Positions 28,949 to 36,224 of a DNA stretch of 64,000 nucleotides are shown here, piece by piece. The position numbers were made by a program, and so were the translations under genes. Origin of the DNA: Sphingomonas ginkgonis (lineage in GTDB: Bacteria > Pseudomonadota > Alphaproteobacteria > Sphingomonadales > Sphingomonadaceae). The stretch lies in assembly GCF_003970925.1 (NCBI RefSeq), contig NZ_RWJF01000001.1, forward strand, positions 1,978,501 through 2,042,500, given 5' to 3'. The notes beneath the pieces are model-generated. The model did not search any database. It was not told the origin of the DNA and saw only the letters and a program-made list of their open reading frames with translations. Positions within the stretch are counted from its first letter, which is position 1, and each line of letters begins with the position of its first letter.

Positions 28949-29712
28949 AGGTCCGCATCCTCGGCTGCGGCACCTCGTCGGGTGTGCCGCGGATCGGGGA
29001 GGGGGGCTGGGGCCGCTGCGATCCCGCCGAGGCGCGCAACCGGCGGCTGCGGTCGTCGATCCTGGTCGAAACGGCCGGGGAAAGCATCCTCGTCGATGCC
29101 GGTCCCGACATGCGCGAGCAGCTGATCGCCGCCGGCACCGCGACCATCGACCGCGTCGTCATCACCCACGACCATGCCGATCACTGCCATGGCATCGACG
29201 ACCTGCGCCAGCTTGCCCACAACCGCGACGAGCCAGTCACCGTCTACGCGCGTGCCGATGTGCTGCAGCGGCTCGAGGACCGCTTCCGCTACCTGTTCCA
29301 CGGCACTGCGCTCTATCCGCCCGTGGCCGGGGCCGCGGTGCTGGAGGGCGAGTGGCAGTGCGGCGGGGTGCGGGTCCGCTTCGTCGACCAGCCCCACGGC
29401 CGCATCACCTCGGTCGGCATGCGCTTCGACGAAGGTGGCCGGAGTCTCGGCTACGCGATCGACTTCCATGACGTCACGCCTGCCATGGCCGATCTCTACG
29501 TTGGGGTCGATGTGTGGATCGCCGACGCGCTCCGCCGGACCCCGCACCCGACCCATGCGCATCTCGACGCGACGATCGGCTGGGCCCGTGAAATCGGCGT
29601 CAAGCAACTCTATCTAAGTCACATGGACAACAGCATGGACTGGGCCACGCTGGCGAAGGAGCTGCCGAGCTGGGCGGCGCCCGCCTTCGACGGCCAGGAG
29701 ATCCTCCTTTGA
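28945..29712 (+). CDS. Metallo-beta-lactamase-fold hydrolase (PhnP-like phosphodiesterase)
   Basis: 255 residues. The motif THDHADHCHGID is the HxHxDH metal site; further ligands are in DQPHG and LSHMDNSM. The N-terminal GCGTSSGVPRIG is typical of the PhnP group, which hydrolyses cyclic phosphodiesters or related compounds. It probably binds two metal ions in the cytosol (no signal peptide). It is a conserved companion of metG-tatD in alphaproteobacteria, with an undefined role. It overlaps both neighbours by four bases, so all belong to the same transcript. Confidence 0.87.
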   Translation: MKVRILGCGTSSGVPRIGEGGWGRCDPAEARNRRLRSSILVETAGESILVDAGPDMREQLIAAGTATIDRVVITHDHADHCHGIDDLRQLAHNRDEPVTVYARADVLQRLEDRFRYLFHGTALYPPVAGAAVLEGEWQCGGVRVRFVDQPHGRITSVGMRFDEGGRSLGYAIDFHDVTPAMADLYVGVDVWIADALRRTPHPTHAHLDATIGWAREIGVKQLYLSHMDNSMDWATLAKELPSWAAPAFDGQEILL

Positions 29713-30293
29713 ACGACGACGCCGCGCCGCGCGCCGTCTACCTGCTGATCATCATCGTCATGATCGCCTCGTCGCTGGCCGCCCGCCGCCTCCCGCTGCG
29801 CGAGACGGCGAAGATGGCGCTCGCCTGGGTCGCCATCTTCGGGGTGGTTTTCGCGCTTTTCGTATTTAGGGACGATTTTTCCACCCTCGGCGCCCGCCTC
29901 CGCGCCGAGGTGACGGGAGCGCCGGTCGAGTGCGCCGGCACGCTCCGCATTCCGCGCAGCGAGGACGGACATTATTGGGTCGAGGCGAGCGTCAACGGCG
30001 AGCGCGGTCGCTTCCTCGTCGACAGCGGTGCAACCATCACCACGATCAGCCCGCAGCTGGCGCGCTCCGCAGGGATCGCCCGCAGCGGTCCGGGATCGAT
30101 GGTCGAAACCGCCAACGGCGCGGCGATGGTCGACCAGGCGACCGCCGACCGCTTTGCGCTCGGCTCGATCGAACGAACCGACTTTCCCGTGAACGTCAGC
30201 CGGTCGGACGGCGTCAACGTGGTCGGGATGAACTTCCTGACGCGGCTTTCGGGCTGGGGGGTCGAGGGAACCACGCTGGTGCTCCGCCCATGA
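29709..30293 (+). CDS. Membrane-anchored retropepsin-like aspartic protease, copy 1
   Basis: 194 residues from a TTG at 29709, overlapping the preceding stop. Two N-terminal membrane segments (about 11-24 and 36-53), then a clan AA protease domain in the periplasm with the active-site motif FLVDSGATITTIS and a C-terminal flap-like NVVGMNFLTRLSGWGVEG. The single DSG motif means that two chains must pair to build an active site, as in retropepsins. The layout is that of the TIGR02281 family of bacterial proteases. The next gene is a paralogue of the same length. Substrates are unknown. Confidence 0.82.
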   Translation: MNDDAAPRAVYLLIIIVMIASSLAARRLPLRETAKMALAWVAIFGVVFALFVFRDDFSTLGARLRAEVTGAPVECAGTLRIPRSEDGHYWVEASVNGERGRFLVDSGATITTISPQLARSAGIARSGPGSMVETANGAAMVDQATADRFALGSIERTDFPVNVSRSDGVNVVGMNFLTRLSGWGVEGTTLVLRP

Positions 30294-30874
30294 ACGACCT
30301 GATGGTCGGCACCGTCTACTGGGTCATGGCCGGCATGCTGCTGCTCGGCATGCTGCTGAGCCGCCGCGGGCGGTTCACCCGAGTCCTGCTGGCGACCTTC
30401 GGCTGGGCCAGCGTGTTCGCGGCCTGCTTCGTGCTCCTCACCTTTCGCGACAACCTCGGCTATGTCGCGGCGCGGCTGAAAACCGAGGCGACCGGGGAAC
30501 CGCTCGCAGTCGGGCGCGAGACCCGGATCCCGATGGCGATCGACGGCCATTTCTGGGTCGATGCTGAGGTCAACGGCCAGCCCGTCAAGTTCCTGATCGA
30601 CAGCGGCGCGACCATGACGACCGTGGGCGCCGACACCGCGCGGCGCACCCACGTCAGCATCGACCCCGACCGCACCGCCATGGTCCGCACCGGCAACGGG
30701 ATCATTCGCGTCGCCCTCGGCAACGCCGACGAACTCCGCTTCGGCTCGCTCGTCCGCCACGACGTTCCGATGCACGTCAGCGAGGAAGGGGACCTCAACG
30801 TCCTCGGCATGAGCTTCCTTTCGGGGCTCCAGCGCTGGGGCGTCGAAGGACGCTGGCTGATCCTCCAGAGCTGA
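30290..30874 (+). CDS. Membrane-anchored retropepsin-like aspartic protease, copy 2
   Basis: 194 residues from the ATG at 30290, overlapping the stop of copy 1 (ATGA). Same layout: two N-terminal membrane segments, then the protease domain with FLIDSGATMTTVG and the C-terminal NVLGMSFLSGLQRWGVEG. The match of length, order and both motifs shows a tandem duplication, although the sequences have diverged considerably. Because retropepsins work as dimers, the pair could form a heterodimer. It is last in the operon that starts near tmk; no terminator was recognised after it. Confidence 0.82.
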   Translation: MNDLMVGTVYWVMAGMLLLGMLLSRRGRFTRVLLATFGWASVFAACFVLLTFRDNLGYVAARLKTEATGEPLAVGRETRIPMAIDGHFWVDAEVNGQPVKFLIDSGATMTTVGADTARRTHVSIDPDRTAMVRTGNGIIRVALGNADELRFGSLVRHDVPMHVSEEGDLNVLGMSFLSGLQRWGVEGRWLILQS

Positions 30875-30945
30875 GGCCAGCGGACCGGCACCTTCGTGCG
30901 CGCGCTTCGTTGGGTCGCTCGGATCAGCGAATAAGAGGTGCGTCA

Positions 30946-31392
30946 GTGTTGATGGTCGCTACCGAGTTGAAGCCCAGTTCAATCCATGGAATCGGCGTTT
31001 TCCTCACCGAGCCGGTCAGCAGGGGCCAGCTGATCTGGCGCTTCGACAGCCGGATCGACCGGGTCTACTCCGACCATGAAATCGCGGAAATGCCGGCCGA
31101 ACTCCGCGCTTTCCTGCGCACCTATTCGACTTTCCACGAGGGCCAGAAGCTATGGGTGCTGTGTGGCGACAATGGCCGCCATTTCAACCATAGCGACGAT
31201 CCCAACACGGCCTCGCTGGGAATCGCCTTCGGTGACGACGTGGCGATGGTCGAACTTCCCGCCGGGACCGAGCTCACCAGCGACTACCGAACGATCTGCG
31301 ACGCGATCCGCCGCAACGGCGCAGACTACAGCCAACCCCACGAGCTCAGTTCTCTGAGCTCGCCGGCGATCAGCCTGTCGCCGATGTCCTGA
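30946..31392 (+). CDS. Small SET-domain protein (putative protein methyltransferase)
   Basis: 148 residues from the GTG at 30946; TTG 30949 and ATG 30952 are in frame and equally near the AAGAGGTG ribosome-binding site. It is almost only a SET domain: HGIGVFLTEPVSRGQLI (residues 14-30, the usual first motif), GRHFNHSDDPNT (77-88, the SET RFxNHS motif), and GTELTSDYR (107-115, the xxxYDY motif with Ser for Tyr). Such proteins transfer a methyl group from S-adenosylmethionine to lysine. The gene overlaps the opposite ATP-grasp gene by 67 bases. The bacterial target is unknown. Confidence 0.78.
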   Translation: MLMVATELKPSSIHGIGVFLTEPVSRGQLIWRFDSRIDRVYSDHEIAEMPAELRAFLRTYSTFHEGQKLWVLCGDNGRHFNHSDDPNTASLGIAFGDDVAMVELPAGTELTSDYRTICDAIRRNGADYSQPHELSSLSSPAISLSPMS

Positions 31393-32588
31393 CGGTAGCG
31401 CAGGCTGGGGATCCGGACCGAACCGACGCGGCGGTAGGCGGCCGCCTGCGCCTCGGCGACGCTGTCGCCCGTTCCGGTGATCACGGCCGTCCAGCCGTAG
31501 AGACCGCTGGTGACCAGCCGTCCGTTCGCCAGCCCGACCTCGCCCCAATGGAGATGCTCGGGCGACGCCGGGCCGACCTGCACCGGCAGGCCAATGGGGC
31601 TATCAATCTCGTGCCGCGACCAGGGGAAGGGCGGTGTCGTCAAGACGACCCCGAGCGAGAAGCCGGGCGACGTGGGAAAGTTCGTGCTCGCGGGGTCGGC
31701 GACGCGGGCCAGCAGCTCCGCCCAGTCGAGGCGCTGCAGCGGCTCGAGCACGGCATAGCCGGGATAGCCGAAGCGGCAGGTGAACTCGAGCGGCCAAATC
31801 CCTCGTGCGTTGACGATGCAGTTGAGGTTGACCCAGCCGACATGCCCTGCCGCGGCGAGCTCGGGTGCGATCCGAGCGAGGGTCAAATCGAACAGCGCGT
31901 CCGCTCGCTCATAGGTGACGACCGTCCCCATCTCTCCGGTCAGTTCGCCAAGATCGCCGGGGAAGAAGCGCTTGTGCTCCCAGTCAAGGCAGGCGGGCCG
32001 AAGGAAGCGGCGGCCGTTGAACCAGGCGCCGATGCCCGTCTCGACCCCGTCGACATGGTCCTGCAGCACGAACGCGCCCGCGTCGTCCGAGCGGCTCTCG
32101 ATCAGGGCCGCGACGTCGCTGCCATCGGCGAAGCTGCCAACGAAGGTCTCGCCATCCGAGGCGCTCCGCTTGAAGACGCAGCGGCGGGGTCGGGCGGCAA
32201 GGTCGGCGAGCGCGTCTGCGCGGCTCTCGAAGCTGAGCACCGGCGCGATCCGCAGGCCCTTGTCCGCCAACATCTGCTGCGCGAACGCCCGATCGCCTTC
32301 GAGCCGGTCGCCCAGGGCGCTCCCGCCGATCACCCGATATCCTTCCTGCCGGAGCCGATCCTGAAGCGCGCCGAAGCCGACCGCCTCGAAGAGGATGAGG
32401 CCCTGATCATCGGCGTCGCGAACCCAGCGGAGCTCGGCGGTCCAATCCTCGACCCGCGGGACCATGCCGAGCATCGTACCCGCCGCAAGCGGTTCGCCGA
32501 CCGTAATCCGCACCTCATGGCCAACCTCGATCAACCGCAGGTAAAGCGAGCCGAGGTCGCAAGTTTCCGTGATCCCGAGGATACGCAT
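31326..32588 (-). CDS. PurD-like ATP-grasp ligase
   Basis: 420 residues from the ATG at 32588 (MRILGITETCDLG); two further in-frame ATGs lie at 32591 and 32594. The arrangement is that of GAR synthetase (PurD) and related ATP-grasp enzymes: an N-terminal domain, GDRLEGDRAFAQQML (94-108), the ATP-binding strand CVFKRSASDGET (137-148), VDGVETGIGAWF (179-190), and a metal-binding stretch NLNCIVN...GIWPLEFTCRFGYPGY (about 255-278). True PurD has PLEFNARFGDPE here, so this is a divergent paralogue that probably ligates an acid to an amine. It is divergently arranged with the methyltransferase and overlaps the SET gene at the 3' end. Confidence 0.75.
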   Translation of the reverse strand: MRILGITETCDLGSLYLRLIEVGHEVRITVGEPLAAGTMLGMVPRVEDWTAELRWVRDADDQGLILFEAVGFGALQDRLRQEGYRVIGGSALGDRLEGDRAFAQQMLADKGLRIAPVLSFESRADALADLAARPRRCVFKRSASDGETFVGSFADGSDVAALIESRSDDAGAFVLQDHVDGVETGIGAWFNGRRFLRPACLDWEHKRFFPGDLGELTGEMGTVVTYERADALFDLTLARIAPELAAAGHVGWVNLNCIVNARGIWPLEFTCRFGYPGYAVLEPLQRLDWAELLARVADPASTNFPTSPGFSLGVVLTTPPFPWSRHEIDSPIGLPVQVGPASPEHLHWGEVGLANGRLVTSGLYGWTAVITGTGDSVAEAQAAAYRRVGSVRIPSLRYRQDIGDRLIAGELRELSSWGWL

Positions 32589-32643
32589 CATCATGGCAGC
32601 AAACGCTCGGAACCCGCTGACGGCCAAGGCGCTTTGCATCAAG

Positions 32644-33576
32644 ATGTCGACCCAGCCGGATCTGCCGCCGCCCGACGACGAGGTCCGCCGGGAAGGGGCG
32701 CTGGCCCTGCTCCGGCATCTGCGCGCCAGCGACTACCGCTTCACCGCCGTCACGCCCGCGACCCACGCCCGGGTTCTCGCACGACCCGCGCCCGCAAGGC
32801 CGTCGCTGCGGGACATCTTCGGCTGGAACAGGTCGTTCGCGCCGGACGATCTTCCACCAGGGTTGCTGGCGACGCTCCGTAACGCCGAACTCGTCGAGCA
32901 GACGGTTGACGGGCTGCGCAGCCGATTGCGGGTCGCGACGCTGGAGAATCTTTCTTTCGTCCACTCGGCTTACCCGACGACCGCGCCCGATTCCGTCTTC
33001 TTCGGGCCCGACACCTATCGCTTCATCCGCTTCGTCGAGCAGCATGCCCCGGCGCTGCGCCCTCGACGAATCCTCGACATGGGGACCGGCTGCGGCGCTG
33101 GCGGGATCGTGGCGGCGCGGCTGTTTCCGGACAGCGACACCGTGTTGGCGGACGTCAACGAGGGCGCGCTGCAGCTTGCCTCGGTGAACGCCGAAGCCGC
33201 CGGCGTCTCGGTAGGGATGGCAAGCACGGATCGGGTGCTTTCCGGTTTCGACCTCATCATCGCCAATCCGCCGTACATCGCGGACAGTGGCGCGCGGACC
33301 TACCGAAACGGCGGTGGGCTGATCGGCGGTGCGCTGTCGCTCGACTGGGCCAGGCATGCACTCAATGCGTTGACGCCGGGCGGCACGCTGCTGCTCTATA
33401 CCGGCGCAGCCTTCGTCGGCGGCCGAGCGCCTTTGCTTGATGCGCTCGCGCCGCTCGGTCGAAACCTGACGGTCGACGAACTAGATCCCGACGTGTTCGG
33501 CGAGCAGCTGGACGAAGAAAGCTATGAAAGTGTCGAGCGCATCGCAGCTGTAGGTATCGTGCTCAGACGCCTCTGA
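32644..33576 (+). CDS. Class I methyltransferase with NPPY motif
   Basis: 310 residues from the ATG at 32644; an ATG at 32593 (MAANARNPLT...) is also possible but would overlap the divergent gene. SAM-binding motif I is ILDMGTGCGAGG (143-154) and motif IV is NPPY (208-211), the signature of enzymes that methylate planar nitrogens such as Gln side chains, adenine or guanine. The first ~120 residues form a separate N-terminal domain (LRDIFGWNRSFAPDD...). It lies next to the SET and ATP-grasp genes, which are also group-transfer enzymes. The acceptor is unknown; HemK/PrmC-type protein methylation is one possibility. Confidence 0.78.
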   Translation: MSTQPDLPPPDDEVRREGALALLRHLRASDYRFTAVTPATHARVLARPAPARPSLRDIFGWNRSFAPDDLPPGLLATLRNAELVEQTVDGLRSRLRVATLENLSFVHSAYPTTAPDSVFFGPDTYRFIRFVEQHAPALRPRRILDMGTGCGAGGIVAARLFPDSDTVLADVNEGALQLASVNAEAAGVSVGMASTDRVLSGFDLIIANPPYIADSGARTYRNGGGLIGGALSLDWARHALNALTPGGTLLLYTGAAFVGGRAPLLDALAPLGRNLTVDELDPDVFGEQLDEESYESVERIAAVGIVLRRL

Positions 33577-33603
33577 CATCCCGACAACACGCCTTTCCTT
33601 TAC

Positions 33604-33617
33604 ATAATGTATATTAT
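33604..33617. promoter_or_regulatory. AT-rich inverted repeat upstream of mazG
   Basis: ATAAT-GTAT-ATTAT, an inverted repeat with five-base arms in a 14-bp stretch with a single G/C, in a genome that is otherwise very GC-rich. It begins 28 bases after the methyltransferase stop and ends 75 bases before the chosen mazG start. It could hold a promoter -10 region or a regulator site. No matching -35 box is convincing. Confidence 0.4.
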
Positions 33618-33691
33618 CATACTTGCCGATGAAAGCGTTGGCGCTCGCTTTGCGGCTGACATCCAAGCCCTGCTCCGGCAAAGCTCGCAGC

Positions 33692-34423
33692 ATGACTCTC
33701 GACCGTCTCGTCACCATCATGAAGCGCCTGCGCGATCCCGTCCGGGGGTGCGAGTGGGACAGCGTGCAGACCTTCGCGACCATCGCTCCGTACACGATCG
33801 AGGAAGCCTATGAAGTTGCCGACGCGATCCAGCGCGACGACATGACGGCACTCGCCGACGAGCTCGGCGACCTGCAGCTCCAGGTGGTTTTCCATGCCGA
33901 GATGGCCGAAGAACTGGGGCTATTCACGCTCGACGACGTCGTGACCCGCATCAGCGACAAGCTCGAACGCCGCCATCCGCACATTTTCGGCGACGCCGAG
34001 AATGGCGGTCATCATCTGTGGGAGCAGATCAAGGCCGAAGAACGCGCCGCCGATCCCGACCAGAGTGCGCTCGCCGGGGTGGCGCTAGCTCTTCCGGCGC
34101 TCGAACGCGCCGCCAAGCTGCAGAAGCGCGCCGCCCGGGTCGGTTTCGACTGGCCCGATGCCAGCGGCCCGCGCGCCAAGATCGACGAGGAACTGGCCGA
34201 GCTGGAGGCCGAGACCAGCCACGAACGGCGAACGGATGAGCTGGGGGACCTGCTGTTCGCGGTCGTGAACCTCGCACGCCATCTGAAGGTCGATCCCGAA
34301 GAGGCGCTCCGGCAGGCCAATCGCAAGTTCGAGCAGCGCTTCCGTTCGATCGAGACCGCCCCCGACTTCGCCGATCTCAGCCTGGATGAGAAGGAAGCGC
34401 TGTGGCAGGCAGCCAAGCGCTGA
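33692..34423 (+). CDS. mazG: Nucleoside triphosphate pyrophosphohydrolase MazG
   Basis: 243 residues from the ATG at 33692 (MTLDRLVTIMKRLRDP); the frame is open to 33623, but that part has no family match. All-alpha hydrolase that converts NTPs or dNTPs to NMPs, clearing damaged or excess nucleotides. Two MazG domains: the first with GCEWDSVQTF and EEAYEVADAI (ExxE) plus DELGDL, the second with IDEELAELEAE and DELGDLLFAV. The length and order match the E. coli-type enzyme. It lies convergent to hflX with a gap of three bases. Confidence 0.93.
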   Translation: MTLDRLVTIMKRLRDPVRGCEWDSVQTFATIAPYTIEEAYEVADAIQRDDMTALADELGDLQLQVVFHAEMAEELGLFTLDDVVTRISDKLERRHPHIFGDAENGGHHLWEQIKAEERAADPDQSALAGVALALPALERAAKLQKRAARVGFDWPDASGPRAKIDEELAELEAETSHERRTDELGDLLFAVVNLARHLKVDPEEALRQANRKFEQRFRSIETAPDFADLSLDEKEALWQAAKR

Positions 34424-34426
34424 GCA

Positions 34427-35743
34427 TCACTCGGCGGCGAGCTTCTGCCCGGCCTGGAAGCGGGTCCAGTTCTCGGGGCTGAGCCGCACCCGCAACCGCA
34501 TGACATGCTCGTCGACGTCGCTATCCAGCACCTCGCCGCGGGCATGAAGCCACGCGATCCGCTCGCCGTCGCTGACCGGAAGCTGGATCTCGTGGATCTC
34601 CGCCCCCTCGCGCAGCCGTTCGGCGATCCGCTCGCGCAGCGCATCGGTCCCCTCCCCGCCGAGCGCGGAAAGCGGCACGACATCGTCGCGCCGGGCGGCT
34701 TCGGCGAGCACCGCGGCGCGCTCGTCGCCGTCGAGCAGGTCGAGCTTGTTCCACGCCTCCAGCCTTGGCGGCGAGTCCGGCTCGTCGAGCCCCAGCGACG
34801 CCAGCACGTCCTCGACATCGCTCTTCTGCGCGTCCGTATCGGGATGCGAGATGTCGCGGACATGGACGATGAGGTCGGCCGAGGCGACCTCCTCCAGGGT
34901 TGCGCGGAACGCGGCGATCAGCTCGGTCGGGAGGTTGGAAACGAACCCGACTGTGTCGGACAGGATCGCCTTGTCGAACCCGGGCAAACGCACGTCGCGC
35001 ATCGTCGGGTCGAGCGTCGCGAACAGCAGGTTCTCGGCGAAGACATGGGCCTGCGTCAGCCGGTTGAAGAGCGTCGACTTGCCGGCGTTGGTATAGCCTA
35101 CCAGCGCGATCACCGGCCAAGGTGCGCGCTGGCGCCGGTCTCGATGGAGGCTGCGGGTGCGCTTCACCTGCTCCAGCTCGCGGCGGATCTTGGCCATGCG
35201 ATCGCGGATCAGCCGGCGGTCGGCCTCGATCTGGGTTTCGCCCGGCCCGCCAAGGAAGCCGAAACCACCGCGCTGCCGTTCGAGGTGGGTCCAGCTGCGG
35301 ACCAGCCGCCCCGCCTGGTAGTCGAGATGCGCCAGTTCGACCTGCAGCCGTCCCTCGGCGGTCGCCGCGCGCTCGCCGAAGATCTCGAGGATCAATCCGG
35401 TACGGTCGATGACCTTGGCCTTGGTGCCGTCTTCCAGGCTCTTCTGCTGCACCGGCGTGAGGCTGGCATCCACGACCAGCAGCCCGGCCTCCTCCGTCTC
35501 GACCTGCCCGGCGATCTCCTCCACCTGCCCCTTGCCGAACAGGGTCGCGGGGCGCGGCTGGCGGATGCGAAAGGCGCGGCGGCCGACCACGTTGATTCCG
35601 ATCGCCTCGGCCAGTCCGGCGGCTTCGTCGAGCCGCGCGTCCTGGCTGCGCGCCGAGCCTTGCCCGTCACGGTCCGGCAGAACGAGGATCGCCCGCTCGC
35701 CCCGCCCGATCCCCGCGTCGGATTCGCGGTTGAAGACGCTCAT
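34427..35743 (-). CDS. hflX: GTPase HflX
   Basis: 438 residues. Ribosome-associated GTPase that splits or rescues stalled 70S ribosomes, for example after heat. N-terminal HflX domain (roughly 20-110), a coiled coil around [21 protein letters not shown], and a G domain with P-loop [14 protein letters not shown], and NKLD. It overlaps hfq by four bases on the minus strand, as in nearly all proteobacteria (hfq-hflX). The start [13 protein letters not shown] fits. Confidence 0.96.
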   Translation of the reverse strand: MSVFNRESDAGIGRGERAILVLPDRDGQGSARSQDARLDEAAGLAEAIGINVVGRRAFRIRQPRPATLFGKGQVEEIAGQVETEEAGLLVVDASLTPVQQKSLEDGTKAKVIDRTGLILEIFGERAATAEGRLQVELAHLDYQAGRLVRSWTHLERQRGGFGFLGGPGETQIEADRRLIRDRMAKIRRELEQVKRTRSLHRDRRQRAPWPVIALVGYTNAGKSTLFNRLTQAHVFAENLLFATLDPTMRDVRLPGFDKAILSDTVGFVSNLPTELIAAFRATLEEVASADLIVHVRDISHPDTDAQKSDVEDVLASLGLDEPDSPPRLEAWNKLDLLDGDERAAVLAEAARRDDVVPLSALGGEGTDALRERIAERLREGAEIHEIQLPVSDGERIAWLHARGEVLDSDVDEHVMRLRVRLSPENWTRFQAGQKLAAE

Positions 35744-36216
35744 TCTTCCTCGGCCGGCTCGCTCGGTCCGAGGTTCAGATGTCCCATCGGCTGAAGCGTC
35801 GAGATAGCATGCTTGTAGACCAGCTGGGTCTGGCGATGCCGCTCTAGGAGCAGCGAGAATTGGTCGAAACCGGCCACCTCGCCCTGCAGCATCACTCCGT
35901 TCACCAGGTAGAGCACCATCGGCTCCTGCTCGCGCCGGGCGGCGGTCAGGAAGATGTCCTGGAGCCCCTTCCCCTCGCCTTCGGGCGGCGGCAGCTCGAG
36001 GCCGTCGACGGGGGCCGCCGGCATGATGGTCGAGATCGCATGCTTGTAGACGAGCTGCGCCGTGCCTTCGCGGCGAAGGAGAAGCGAGAAGGTGTCGAAC
36101 CAGGTGACGATCCCCTGGAGCTTGACCCCCTTGATCAGGAAAACGGTCGCCGGAATCTTCTGCCGGCGCATGCTGTTGAGGAAATGATCCTGAAGGTTGA
36201 AGGGTTTATTGCTCAT
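35740..36216 (-). CDS. hfq: Tandem double-domain RNA chaperone Hfq
   Basis: 158 residues, about twice the size of normal Hfq. Two complete Hfq (Sm-like) units lie in one chain: residues 7-66 ([13 protein letters not shown] ... FDTFSLLL ... YKHAIST 57-63) and 85-144 ([13 protein letters not shown] ... FDQFSLLL ... YKHAIST 134-140), joined by a Pro-rich linker. Hfq is a hexameric RNA-binding protein that pairs small RNAs with mRNAs. Each unit retains LQD, the arginine rim (RRQK, RREQ) and the YKHAIST motif, so three chains could build the usual six-unit ring. It precedes hflX as usual. Confidence 0.96.
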   Translation of the reverse strand: MSNKPFNLQDHFLNSMRRQKIPATVFLIKGVKLQGIVTWFDTFSLLLRREGTAQLVYKHAISTIMPAAPVDGLELPPPEGEGKGLQDIFLTAARREQEPMVLYLVNGVMLQGEVAGFDQFSLLLERHRQTQLVYKHAISTLQPMGHLNLGPSEPAEEE

Positions 36217-36224
36217 CCTTCGAA

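Noticed and set aside
31326..32588. A genuine purD gene
   Set aside because: The metal-binding motif and N-terminus differ from GAR synthetase and no other purine gene is nearby; a divergent ATP-grasp ligase is more likely.
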